Shown here: one piece after another, positions 27,699-35,662 of the stretch
How the letters are laid out: each line of letters starts with the position of its first letter
Position numbering within the stretch: position 1 is the first letter of the stretch
Origin: Treponema sp. OMZ 790
Lineage (GTDB): Bacteria; Spirochaetota; Spirochaetia; Treponematales; Treponemataceae
NCBI RefSeq assembly: GCF_024181285.1
Contig: NZ_CP051201.1
Location: 62,001 to 126,000 of the forward strand
Length of the DNA: 64,000 bases
Direction of reading: 5' to 3'
Program-made: the position numbers and the translations under genes
The notes under the pieces: generated by a model
The model's input: only the letters and a program-made list of their open reading frames with translations
Told to the model about the DNA's origin: nothing
Databases searched by the model: none

Positions 27699-28454
27699 TT
27701 AACCTCTGCAGGAATTTATTGTATTTTCTAAAGATTTATAAATAATTTCGCGGATCATAGGATATTCGCCTAAGCCTTTGAGATTTGCATTAACCTTGTA
27801 TCCTTCATTTTTTAAAATTGTGTACCAGCTGTCTTCTTCATCGCCGGCCATATCATTGTGGGCATGGTCGCCTGCAACCATCATAAAGGGGTAAAGTTCA
27901 ATTTTTTTTATTTTGCGCTCGGCAAGAATAGGTAAAATATCTTTTAGTTCTACAGAGCCTTCAACTGTTCCTATCAAAACATTTTCAAGCCCCATCGAAT
28001 TAAGTTTTTGCTGCATTGTTTCATAGAATTTATCCGAATCATGGGATGAACCGTGCCCCATAAATATGACAGCTTCATTTTTTTCCGGTTTTTTTAAATC
28101 GAGAGCTCTTATTATTTTATCTAAGTCAGCATTTTTGTGAAGAAGCGGAAGCCCTAAAACCGTATTTTCGAATTGAAGTTTTTCGTACTCTTCTCCCGGA
28201 ATTATGTGGGTCGGCTGTATGTAAATTTCGGAAAAACCTTCCTCCTTTAAATCGTCTATGAGTTCTTTAGGAGAAGGAACATTGATGGAATCCCTTTTTT
28301 TAAGAATTGCTCTGACCATATTTGAAGTATAGGTTTTAAAAATACTGTAATCTTTAAAACGGTCTTTTGCTTCTTTTTCGATAAGATCTATTGTTTTTTC
28401 TCTTGTTTCGGCATAGCTCGTTCCGAAACTTGCAATTACTACGGCTTTTTTCAT
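27699..28454 (-). CDS. cbiK: Sirohydrochlorin cobaltochelatase, anaerobic type
   Basis: A 251-residue protein of the CbiK family, which inserts cobalt into sirohydrochlorin. The opening KKAVVIASFGTSYAETREKT, the metal-binding His in FMGHGSSHDSD and the second in MVAGDHAHNDMAGD are all present. Absence of a signal peptide places it in the cytoplasm, unlike periplasmic haem-linked relatives. It is the first gene of the three-gene tetrapyrrole operon. No cobalamin riboswitch was evident in the 154 bases upstream, which instead contain a terminator for the preceding genes. Confidence 0.88.
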   Translation of the reverse strand: MKKAVVIASFGTSYAETREKTIDLIEKEAKDRFKDYSIFKTYTSNMVRAILKKRDSINVPSPKELIDDLKEEGFSEIYIQPTHIIPGEEYEKLQFENTVLGLPLLHKNADLDKIIRALDLKKPEKNEAVIFMGHGSSHDSDKFYETMQQKLNSMGLENVLIGTVEGSVELKDILPILAERKIKKIELYPFMMVAGDHAHNDMAGDEEDSWYTILKNEGYKVNANLKGLGEYPMIREIIYKSLENTINSCRG

Positions 28455-28521
28455 TTTTTCCCTCTATTCTTTAAGGTGTTTTTTGATAAATTATTCGATA
28501 AGTATAATGAGAAAAGAATCA

Positions 28522-28570
28522 AAAATCAAGACCGATAAAGAGTTTTAATCTTTTAACCGGTCTCGATTTT
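28522..28570 (-). terminator. Terminator between the M16 pair and the cbiK operon
   Basis: AAAATCAAGACCG (28522-28534) pairs with CGGTCTCGATTTT (28558-28570) through one G-U pair. On the minus strand it is followed by a T run, so it can end the M16 transcript before cbiK. Confidence 0.65.
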
Positions 28571-28608
28571 TAATTTGGCATTAAGGTTTTTAGACTACCT
28601 TAAAATTT

Positions 28609-30081
28609 TTATTTTTTTACATTGCCGGTAAATCTCATAAACTTAGGCTTATCCAGTTTTGACAAGGTTGCAGAATCTGCAACCACCATCCAGCTTATTT
28701 TTCCGTTTACTATGTACTCGTTTGTAACCCTTATAATATCTTCGGCTGTAATCGCATTTATCTTGTCAATCATTCTCAGGTACTCATAGGGGTTGCCGTA
28801 ATAGGCTTGACTATACATAATTTGAGCAGCAGCATCGGAGTTCGTGAGCTGGTTGCCGAAAAAGCCGTTAATAAATTTGGACTTATAGGCTTCAAGGTTT
28901 TCGGCAATGGGGGCGTAAGTTTCTCCGCTGGATTTTGTTACGCTTCCTTCACCGGATTTTATTCCCTGTCCTTTTAGATTAATTGTTTGTCCTGAAGCCA
29001 ATACGGCAATTGCTTCATCAAAAGCTGTCTTAGCTTTTGTAGGCTTATCAGACTTAAAGACAACAAGGGAACCGTAGCTTGAATTAAAGCCGTGAGCATT
29101 TGTCCATACCGAATAGCAGGCTGCATTTTGAGTTCTTACAATTTCAAAAAGGAGTTCGTTTAAGATTGTGTAGGTAAATCTTAATGTTGTAAAATCTTTT
29201 GATTGTACGGGCGGAATTATATAGTCGCCTCTTATGTAAGCAATTCCCTTGGACTCTTCAAAGGCTTCCGTAAAAAGATTTTGTTTTATGTCAAGTTTTT
29301 TTACTTCAGGTGTCTTGTTTTGCTTTACGGGAATTTTACCGATCGTTTTATTTAATTGAGCAATGAGGCTTGATGGCTTAAAGTTTCCGACTGCAACAAT
29401 GAACATTCTATCGGCTGTAAGTTTTTCGGTATACCATCGTTTTAAGTCTTCTATTTTCATAGCCGAAACTGAGTTTTCGGTTCCGTCTTTTTCAATAGAA
29501 TAAGGATGTCCCTTAAAAATATTTTCGTGAAGCTTTGTTACAGTAAAATCATAAGGATCGCTCATTCTTTTTTTGATGTTCATCAAGACTGCTTTTTTTA
29601 CAAGCTCCAATTCTTTTTCATCAAAGACGGGATTCATAATTGAATCGGTAAAAATATCCAACATCTGATTCAGGTATTTATCGATAGTAGTCAAGTTGAG
29701 CCATGAAATATCTATACCGGTATTTGCAGTCATTGCACTTGAATTTTCCGAAGAGATTCTTTTTATATCTTCATATGAATATTTTTTTGAACCTCTCAGC
29801 ATCATACTAAGAGTTAAAGATTCCAATCCGTCTTTTCCTTGTGGAAGAAGGGCTAGACCGCCCGAGTAGACAACGTTCATCGTGAAGATTCTATTGGTAT
29901 CTTGTTTTTTTAAAATTACCTTAATACCGTTATCTAAGGTGTGTTCGCTGATTAGGGGAACATTTGCCTTCATAAAGCTGCTTGAGTGTTCAAGCTCCTC
30001 AATTTTCGGAGCGGGCGGAGTTGTTTTGCATGAAAACAACAGTACAATTATACATAGTGTAATAAATATCTTTTTTTTCAT
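28609..30081 (-). CDS. M16 family lipoprotein, catalytically inactive partner
   Basis: A 490-residue lipoprotein (signal ending LLFSCK, Cys18) with the M16 peptidase fold: LDNGIKVILKKQDTN, then the position of the zinc motif HxxEH occupied by GLESLTLSMMLRG with neither His. The C-terminal M16 half has IAYIRGDYIIPP and the usual R/Y region (YGNPYEYLRM). M16B enzymes often work as a heterodimer of an active and an inactive chain, and the neighbouring gene encodes the active chain. The two genes overlap by 4 bases (ATGA), which suggests coupled translation and equal amounts. Likely periplasmic, membrane tethered. Confidence 0.85.
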   Translation of the reverse strand: MKKKIFITLCIIVLLFSCKTTPPAPKIEELEHSSSFMKANVPLISEHTLDNGIKVILKKQDTNRIFTMNVVYSGGLALLPQGKDGLESLTLSMMLRGSKKYSYEDIKRISSENSSAMTANTGIDISWLNLTTIDKYLNQMLDIFTDSIMNPVFDEKELELVKKAVLMNIKKRMSDPYDFTVTKLHENIFKGHPYSIEKDGTENSVSAMKIEDLKRWYTEKLTADRMFIVAVGNFKPSSLIAQLNKTIGKIPVKQNKTPEVKKLDIKQNLFTEAFEESKGIAYIRGDYIIPPVQSKDFTTLRFTYTILNELLFEIVRTQNAACYSVWTNAHGFNSSYGSLVVFKSDKPTKAKTAFDEAIAVLASGQTINLKGQGIKSGEGSVTKSSGETYAPIAENLEAYKSKFINGFFGNQLTNSDAAAQIMYSQAYYGNPYEYLRMIDKINAITAEDIIRVTNEYIVNGKISWMVVADSATLSKLDKPKFMRFTGNVKK

Positions 30082-31541
30082 TTTTTATCTCCCCACCAAA
30101 AGCAATTTTCTCTGGTTATAAGATTAAAGTTTTCTTTTTTAAATGCTTCCATTTCGTTTTTGTAATCTTCGGCATTCATTCTGACTATGATAATCGGCTG
30201 ATTTTCCAAAATATATTTTTGTAAAAATGAGTCGATATCGGCCTTTGTTACCTTTTTCATATTTTTAAGATAGTTGAAAAAGTAATCGGCAGAAGCAGAT
30301 GACCACCAAAAGGATAGAGTTTCGACAAAGTCGTCCGGTTTTTCCAAGCCTAAAATTTCGGCATCTTCCAATTGGCGTTTTACAATTTCAAATTCTTTTT
30401 TTTCAAAATACGAGCTGTTGTTTTTAGTCTTTTCTATTTCTTCATAGATTGCTTTTTGAAAATCCTTAGCCCGTTTTCCTGTAGGAATCGAGGGGTCAAC
30501 TAGAGCTAAAGTGCCGAAGCTGATTTGCCCTCCATCCCTTTGGGTGTAATAATTTGCCCAAGTTTGATCTTTTTCATAAAGATTTGGAACGGCTTCAAAG
30601 ATATTCTTTTTAAATTGACCTGCAGGCAGACCATAAAGCGAACCCCAGATATCGGCTGCATAAGTAGGTTTGGGCTCCCTAACTACATCAGGCCCCCTCA
30701 TGTACATATAAAAAACGGACATACCTTTATAAAACCCGGGATCCGGATATACGAGATAAAGAGGTTCTTTTATGGCAGGGAAAGCTTGAGGATCCGGCAT
30801 GGGATTCCAAGGGTCTTTTCCTTTTTCCCAATCACCGTAGTATTTTTTTACTTCATTATAAACTTCTTTAGGATTTACATCGCCTGCAACGAAGATGGCT
30901 GCATTATTCGGAATATAATATGTATTTTGCATCTCTTTAAGCATTTCGGGTGTTGCAGCTCTTATGACCTTATCATATCCGCCTACATCCCGTCTCCAAG
31001 GATATTTTGAGAACATTCTTTTTGTTAAGGTTTCGGAAATCGGGACTCCGGGATTAGCTCTGTTTCCGTTGATTTCGTTGCATACTACATCTTTTTCGAT
31101 TTCAAGTTCTTCTTTATCGAAAAGAGGATAGCGCATTGCATAAGACCAAAACTCCAAACCCTTGTCTGTCTTATCGGACGGTAATGTTATGTAGTAGGTT
31201 ACATATTCGGTAGAAGTTCCTCCGTTCCAGCCCGCTACACCCAGTTCCGTCATAGCTGCGGAAAATTGGGTTTCGGTTTGGTACTTTTTATTTCCCTTAA
31301 AGAGCATGTGCTCATATAAGTGGAAAATGCCGCAAGTTTCCGGTGTCTGAGTAAGAGCTCCGCACCTAAAGGTAACTTGAATACGGGTAAGGGGTACTGC
31401 ATGGTTTTCGAGTACGAAAAGTTCCAAGCCGTTATCAAGCTTAAAAAAACTCAATCCGGGAACAGGGGTGGAATCGGCAAACACAGGGCTGATCAGCATT
31501 AAAATGATAAGCATTGCCGAAAAAACTTTAATACGTCTCAT
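30078..31541 (-). CDS. M16 family zinc peptidase, active subunit
   Basis: A 487-residue exported protein (signal peptide ending PVFA). It carries the inverted zinc motif HLYEH in GIFHLYEHMLFKGNKKY and the downstream Glu in EKDVVCNEINGNRANPG. It also has LDNGLELFVLENHAVPL at the start of the domain. M16 peptidases degrade or process unfolded peptides. It is followed by the inactive chain with a 4-base overlap. A substrate cannot be deduced. Confidence 0.88.
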   Translation of the reverse strand: MRRIKVFSAMLIILMLISPVFADSTPVPGLSFFKLDNGLELFVLENHAVPLTRIQVTFRCGALTQTPETCGIFHLYEHMLFKGNKKYQTETQFSAAMTELGVAGWNGGTSTEYVTYYITLPSDKTDKGLEFWSYAMRYPLFDKEELEIEKDVVCNEINGNRANPGVPISETLTKRMFSKYPWRRDVGGYDKVIRAATPEMLKEMQNTYYIPNNAAIFVAGDVNPKEVYNEVKKYYGDWEKGKDPWNPMPDPQAFPAIKEPLYLVYPDPGFYKGMSVFYMYMRGPDVVREPKPTYAADIWGSLYGLPAGQFKKNIFEAVPNLYEKDQTWANYYTQRDGGQISFGTLALVDPSIPTGKRAKDFQKAIYEEIEKTKNNSSYFEKKEFEIVKRQLEDAEILGLEKPDDFVETLSFWWSSASADYFFNYLKNMKKVTKADIDSFLQKYILENQPIIIVRMNAEDYKNEMEAFKKENFNLITRENCFWWGDKK

Positions 31542-31749
31542 TTAATTTCCTCCATAAAAAATATTGGATATTAAGATTATCCCTTAAATCATAAAACAAT
31601 TGTAACACAGGTATTAAAATTTTTCCAGTCAAAAATTATAAGGAGTAATTGCCGCTAAAATGGCGGTCATTAGGGCTCCGGCCCGTCCTAAAACGTTGCC
31701 TTCTATCTTTCTTTGTTTGAAAAATCGGCTATATTTTTTAAATTTCCTC

Positions 31750-31796
31750 TTGACAAAAGTTGTTATTCTGTATATATTTAATATATACAGAATAAC
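31750..31796 (+). promoter_or_regulatory. Promoter and 35-bp palindromic operator of the GntR/ABC operon
   Basis: TTGACA (31750-31755) and TATATT (31773-31778) are 17 bases apart, a near-consensus promoter. The bases 31762-31796 form a palindrome with perfect 17-bp arms around one central T, running over the spacer, the -10 box and the start point. That position is what a repressor operator would occupy, and the first gene downstream is a GntR-type regulator, so autoregulation is likely. Confidence 0.8.
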
Positions 31797-31807
31797 AGGG
31801 GGCGAAG

Positions 31808-32173
31808 GTGAATATTTTTTTGAATAACTCTTCAGGGATTCCTCTTTACGAGCAGCTTTCGGAAAGTATAAAGAATCAAATTTTAAGCGGCACCTTAAAG
31901 GAAGGGGAAGCCCTGCCTTCGATGAGGGGCTTGGCAGCTTCCCTCCGTGTGAGTGTCATCACCACAAAGCGGTCCTATGAAGATTTAGCCCGCGAGGGCT
32001 TTTTGTACTCGGTTCCTGCAAAGGGGTATTTTGTTGCCGATGTAAATTTAAAAAAAATAGAAAAGTCGATTAAAAAAAATATTGAAGAAAAATTAAAAGA
32101 GATTTGCAGTCAAGCAAAAAAAATTAATCTAAATGCTGAGGATTTATATAAAATCCTCAGGCGTATTTATTAA
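31808..32173 (+). CDS. GntR family regulator, YtrA type
   Basis: A 121-residue protein with a GntR winged helix (IPLYEQLSESIKNQILSGTL, PSMRGLAASLRVSVITTKRS, GYFVAD) and a short C-terminal helical tail instead of a ligand-binding domain, which is the YtrA subfamily pattern. YtrA-type proteins repress adjacent ABC transporter operons, often sensing cell-wall stress. The start is GTG at 31808 preceded by AGGGGG. The gene is immediately downstream of a palindromic operator and upstream of an ABC ATPase/permease pair. Confidence 0.88.
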   Translation: MNIFLNNSSGIPLYEQLSESIKNQILSGTLKEGEALPSMRGLAASLRVSVITTKRSYEDLAREGFLYSVPAKGYFVADVNLKKIEKSIKKNIEEKLKEICSQAKKINLNAEDLYKILRRIY

Positions 32174-32188
32174 GTCCAAGGAGTTTTT

Positions 32189-33058
32189 ATGATATCTGAT
32201 GAGGTACTAAAAGTTGAAAAACTTAAATTTTCGATAGGGCGGGGTAAAAAGGCTTTTTCTTTAGATGGTATTTCTTTTTCGATTCCGCGGGGATGTGTTA
32301 CGGGCTTAATAGGAGAAAACGGTGCAGGGAAAACAACCCTTATCCGCCTTCTTCTCGATATGTATCAGCCGGAAAGCGGAAAAATCTTTATCTTTGGGGA
32401 GAAATTAAAAAGAGAAAATATAGAAATAAAAGAAAAAATCGGTTTTGTTATAAATGACAGTTTTTTGTCCTTGTTGTTCACGCCTAAAAAATTTGGACGA
32501 TTTTTTGCGGGTGTTTACAAAAATTGGAATCAAGAACTTTACGAAAAGTACCTAAACGATTTTAAAATTCCTCCTTCAAGGTTTTTGTCGGGTCTGTCTT
32601 CGGGAACTATGCAAAAGCTTCAAATTGCGATAGCCCTCTCTCACGGAGCCGAGTTATTGATTTTGGATGAACCTCTTAATTTTTTAGACCCTGTTTCCAA
32701 AAAAGAATTTTTAGATCTTATAAGAAACTTTATGCTTGACGAAAATCACTCGGTTTTAATTTCGAGCCATCAAACAAACGAGCTTGAAAAAATTTGCGAT
32801 GAAATTGTTTTTATAAGTGAGGGGAAAAAAGTTTTTGATTCTTCTTTAGAAAATATAAATAAAAATTACGGGCTTTTAAAAATAGATGAAAAGACTTTTA
32901 AGTCCTTGTATAGTAATGAATATATAGGTTATAGAAAAACCGATTATGCTTATGAGGTTTTGGTTTCGGATAAGGAAAATCAAAAATTTAACGGAATGGT
33001 TTGCGAAGATGCAAGCCTTGAAGATATTATGTATTTTTATACAAAGGAGAAAATCTAA
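32189..33058 (+). CDS. ABC transporter ATP-binding protein
   Basis: A 289-residue ATPase with Walker A GENGAGKTTLIRLL, signature LSSGTMQKLQIAIAL, Walker B LLILDEPLNFLDP and the H-loop HQTNELE. The last 70 residues, after the core, form the extra domain common in exporter ATPases of the YtrB / CcmA-like group. It is cotranscribed with the GntR gene (15-base gap) and the permease. It probably exports a small hydrophobic compound, lipid or antimicrobial peptide. Confidence 0.88.
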   Translation: MISDEVLKVEKLKFSIGRGKKAFSLDGISFSIPRGCVTGLIGENGAGKTTLIRLLLDMYQPESGKIFIFGEKLKRENIEIKEKIGFVINDSFLSLLFTPKKFGRFFAGVYKNWNQELYEKYLNDFKIPPSRFLSGLSSGTMQKLQIAIALSHGAELLILDEPLNFLDPVSKKEFLDLIRNFMLDENHSVLISSHQTNELEKICDEIVFISEGKKVFDSSLENINKNYGLLKIDEKTFKSLYSNEYIGYRKTDYAYEVLVSDKENQKFNGMVCEDASLEDIMYFYTKEKI

Positions 33059-33059
33059 A

Positions 33060-33752
33060 ATGAAAAAAATTAGAGCGATTATATTTAATTCTATGCATAG
33101 TATTGGTGTTTTAATTGGAAGTATTTTCTTTTTAATTGGAATTATTGAGATTCTTATAGGAGCATTGATTCCTGCTGCTCGGAATGTTATCTTTTTTCAA
33201 GGTTTAATGTTTTTATTTATCGGAACTATGGCTCCCTCTCTTTCCTTTTATGAATCTATTACAATGTGTATATTAATGCCGATACGTGGGAAAGAATATT
33301 TTATTGCAAATAGTATTTATTCTTTGTCGGTTAATTTTTTAAGTGTTTTTATTTTAAGTCTTATTTTATATATTATAAATTTTTTTCTACCGATTGAAGA
33401 TTTTAAACTCCTTATTTTAATTATGTTTATTTACTTACCTGCTGCCGTATCTTTTAACATGATTTTATGTGCAGTTGCAATTAAAGGAGGGCTTTTGCGC
33501 AGTATGATTACCTCAGTTATAGCTTACGGATTGCCTCCTGCAGTTCTTACTTTAGTAAATATCGGATTAAATACTTCGCATGATAAACTAAAATCTTTTT
33601 TTCAAATAATTCCGTTCCCATTTTTTCTTCTTGCAGTTTATCTTGTTTCTTTAGTTCTTATTTTAATTTCTTTCTTTTTAGGAACAAGGAATTTTAACAA
33701 ATTTAGAGTAAAAGATTTTATGTTTATGAATCAATACCGCAGGAAAGGATAG
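33060..33752 (+). CDS. ABC transporter permease
   Basis: A 230-residue integral membrane protein with about six transmembrane segments, starting at the ATG at 33060 with AAGGAGA upstream, one base after the ATPase stop codon. An in-frame start at 32946 would overlap the ATPase by over 100 bases and has no ribosome binding site. It has no recognised family motif beyond hydrophobic segments; its place after a YtrA-type regulator and ATPase supports a permease of the ABC-2-like group. Confidence 0.75.
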   Translation: MKKIRAIIFNSMHSIGVLIGSIFFLIGIIEILIGALIPAARNVIFFQGLMFLFIGTMAPSLSFYESITMCILMPIRGKEYFIANSIYSLSVNFLSVFILSLILYIINFFLPIEDFKLLILIMFIYLPAAVSFNMILCAVAIKGGLLRSMITSVIAYGLPPAVLTLVNIGLNTSHDKLKSFFQIIPFPFFLLAVYLVSLVLILISFFLGTRNFNKFRVKDFMFMNQYRRKG

Positions 33753-33823
33753 AAATAGATTTTGTTCATTATTATTATAAATTTAACAATTTTATTAAAA
33801 AATATATGATTTTAAAAAAAAGC

Positions 33824-33852
33824 TTGACAATTTTATATTTTTCTGTTATTAT
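33824..33852 (+). promoter_or_regulatory. Strong promoter of the 67-residue peptide gene
   Basis: A consensus TTGACA (33824-33829) and TATTAT (33847-33852) with exact 17-base spacing. AAGGAG follows at 33872-33877 before the ATG at 33885. The close match suggests high expression of the peptide gene. Confidence 0.7.
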
Positions 33853-33884
33853 GTTGGTATAAATTAACTTTAAGGAGAAGTTGT

Positions 33885-34088
33885 ATGGAGTTTAATCTTT
33901 TTAACAAAGTATTTAGAGTAGGTGTAACAAAAAAGTTTTCGGCTGATGACCTATTGGGTAGTAATATCTACTACGGTGGCGTGTTTATTGGTAATGGTCC
34001 AGATCGTTATATCTTAGTACAGTGGATCGAAGATGCCAATCAAAAAGCTGGTACTCCTATATTAAATGCTGTAGTATCTCTGGCATAA
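33885..34088 (+). CDS. Candidate precursor peptide, 67 residues
   Basis: A 67-residue protein with its own near-consensus promoter and a strong ribosome binding site. It starts MEFNLFNKVFRVGVTKKF, has an acidic ADDLLG stretch, then NIYYGGVFIGNGPDRYILVQ and a hydrophobic end NAVVSLA. There is no signal peptide and no Cys. A Gly-Gly at residues 31-32 could be a cleavage point, but the preceding residues do not look like a standard double-glycine leader. It is followed within 3 bases by two unrecognised proteins and then an ABC exporter. The arrangement is that of a secreted or modified peptide locus; the peptide role is inference from size, promoter and context. Confidence 0.6.
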   Translation: MEFNLFNKVFRVGVTKKFSADDLLGSNIYYGGVFIGNGPDRYILVQWIEDANQKAGTPILNAVVSLA

Positions 34089-34091
34089 GAA

Positions 34092-34880
34092 GTGTACCAA
34101 GATTTAAGTAAAAAATCATTACGTTGGATAAAATCTAACTTAATGACCTTTTTGAAACCGGCAAAAATCTCATATAAATTAGGTTTTGTGTATAAAGCCT
34201 CCGCAGAGTTGCTCTTCACTTCTATTTTTAAAAATCATAATGATGAATTAAACAGCGAAATAGCTTTTAAATTAAAGCGGATACAAAGGCAAAAGCAGAT
34301 GTTTGCCGATATTTCGCAAAAAGATATCGGCAAAATCATTTTAATGATTTTTTTTAATAAGAAGCCGAACTTTACAAAAACTACACTGGATAGTGTGAAT
34401 TTATTATCATCTAGGGAGCAGCTGGAATTTTCTATGTATCTATCTTTATTGAATAATTTTTCGTCTATTAAACTATTAGATGATAAAATACTGGAAAATA
34501 CACTTATACATCAAAAACTATCAGCCTGCAATTTTGAAATAATGGATATATACGAACTCACACATGAAATTATGTATTTTACTATGTTGGGAAGAAGCAC
34601 ACATCAAATTTTATCGGATAATTCAGATTATTTGGACACTACGATTCATAATCTTTTAGATAAAATGATAGCAGAAAAAAATATAGATTTAATTGCAGAG
34701 TTGATATTGGTAAGTCAATTATTGAATATTGAGCTTGATGAAAAATTAAAAGATAATTCTTATATGCTGTTGGATGCTTTTTTGGAACAAAATATAAATA
34801 AGCGCGGTATAAGTATAATATTAAATAAACAATTTAATAAGATATATCATCAAATGCTTGTTATTTCTTTATTGAGGTAA
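34092..34880 (+). CDS. Unrecognised protein of a peptide locus
   Basis: A 262-residue, low-G+C, mostly helical protein. The frame starts at a GTG 3 bases after the peptide gene stop; there is no strong ribosome binding site, so coupling to peptide translation is likely. The segment MDIYELTHEIMYFTMLGRST recalls a conserved YELTH block that I associate with DUF6895 proteins from peptide biosynthesis neighbourhoods; this link is from memory and uncertain. No cofactor or metal motif is evident. The next gene starts 6 bases later. Confidence 0.55.
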   Translation: MYQDLSKKSLRWIKSNLMTFLKPAKISYKLGFVYKASAELLFTSIFKNHNDELNSEIAFKLKRIQRQKQMFADISQKDIGKIILMIFFNKKPNFTKTTLDSVNLLSSREQLEFSMYLSLLNNFSSIKLLDDKILENTLIHQKLSACNFEIMDIYELTHEIMYFTMLGRSTHQILSDNSDYLDTTIHNLLDKMIAEKNIDLIAELILVSQLLNIELDEKLKDNSYMLLDAFLEQNINKRGISIILNKQFNKIYHQMLVISLLR

Positions 34881-34886
34881 AACGTC

Positions 34887-35600
34887 ATGAGCTTACATAT
34901 ATATGAAAAATATTCAAAGAAGTATCACAGTAAAGCAAGATTAGGTATAACATTAAAAACATATTTGCTGTCTATCAAAACTTTTTCAATTTATACCAAA
35001 CTTATGGGTAAGGATGCTTTTTTCTGCCCCGAAGTTAATAGTTTTTTTTCAAAAAAACAGATTAATGATTGGCAAATATTTAAAGACCTTCCTCGTTCAT
35101 ACATCTTTAATTATATAGCTGCCGGACATTTATTAGGTGATACGGAATTTAAAGATTCTTTTTTAAATGCTCCTATTCCTGACTATATAAACGAAAAAGA
35201 ATTTTTGATTTTTACAGGTAATCCTGCTGATAGATTATTAAAAGATTTCATTCAGGGTAAGCATCTTGAAAATTTAGATTATTATAAAAATTTAGTGAAA
35301 ATAATAAAGAGTAAAAAAACTTCTCTTTCTTTATCTGATGTTTATTTTTTGTTGTGTTTTTGTGCTGTGTTTTCAAAAGAAGAATTATTTGCTTTAATAT
35401 CAGACATAGAATTTTCATATCATTATAATAATTTAAAAGAAGAAGCGGAGTATGAATTGCTTCTTTTAATGTTTCTCATAGGAAATTCTTATATTGAGAA
35501 TAAAGAAAAAGAATTAAAACTTATTTTAAGAAGATTCGATAAATTATCTTTTGACAGTAAATTTATACTTATAGCTTTATTGCATATATACCGCTATTGA
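34887..35600 (+). CDS. Unrecognised helical protein of a peptide locus
   Basis: A 237-residue protein, A+T-rich, mostly alpha-helical, without signal peptide, transmembrane helix or known motif. It lies 6 bases after the preceding unknown gene and 62 bases before the exporter gene start. By context it belongs to the same unit as the 67-residue peptide, perhaps as a modification, immunity or chaperone factor, but no activity can be read from its sequence. Confidence 0.55.
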   Translation: MSLHIYEKYSKKYHSKARLGITLKTYLLSIKTFSIYTKLMGKDAFFCPEVNSFFSKKQINDWQIFKDLPRSYIFNYIAAGHLLGDTEFKDSFLNAPIPDYINEKEFLIFTGNPADRLLKDFIQGKHLENLDYYKNLVKIIKSKKTSLSLSDVYFLLCFCAVFSKEELFALISDIEFSYHYNNLKEEAEYELLLLMFLIGNSYIENKEKELKLILRRFDKLSFDSKFILIALLHIYRY

Positions 35601-35662
35601 CTATTTATATCTTAATTGCTAAGATGACTTTGTATAAAAGTTTGATGAGGAGAACTTACTTT

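Noticed and set aside
28455..28608. Possible cobalamin riboswitch before cbiK
   Set aside because: The region is only 154 bases and is occupied by a terminator hairpin; no B12-box-like sequence was seen.
31629..31750. Minus-strand coding-like stretch ending GRAGALMTAILAAITPYNF before a TGA at 31629
   Set aside because: It resembles the end of a membrane protein, but no plausible start or ribosome binding site exists and the frame runs back into the GntR promoter and operator. It may be a gene remnant; not enough to call.
33885..34088. 67-residue peptide as a standard double-glycine bacteriocin
   Set aside because: It has Gly31-Gly32, but the residues before it (NIYY) lack the usual hydrophobic-acidic leader spacing and the neighbouring exporter has no C39 domain.
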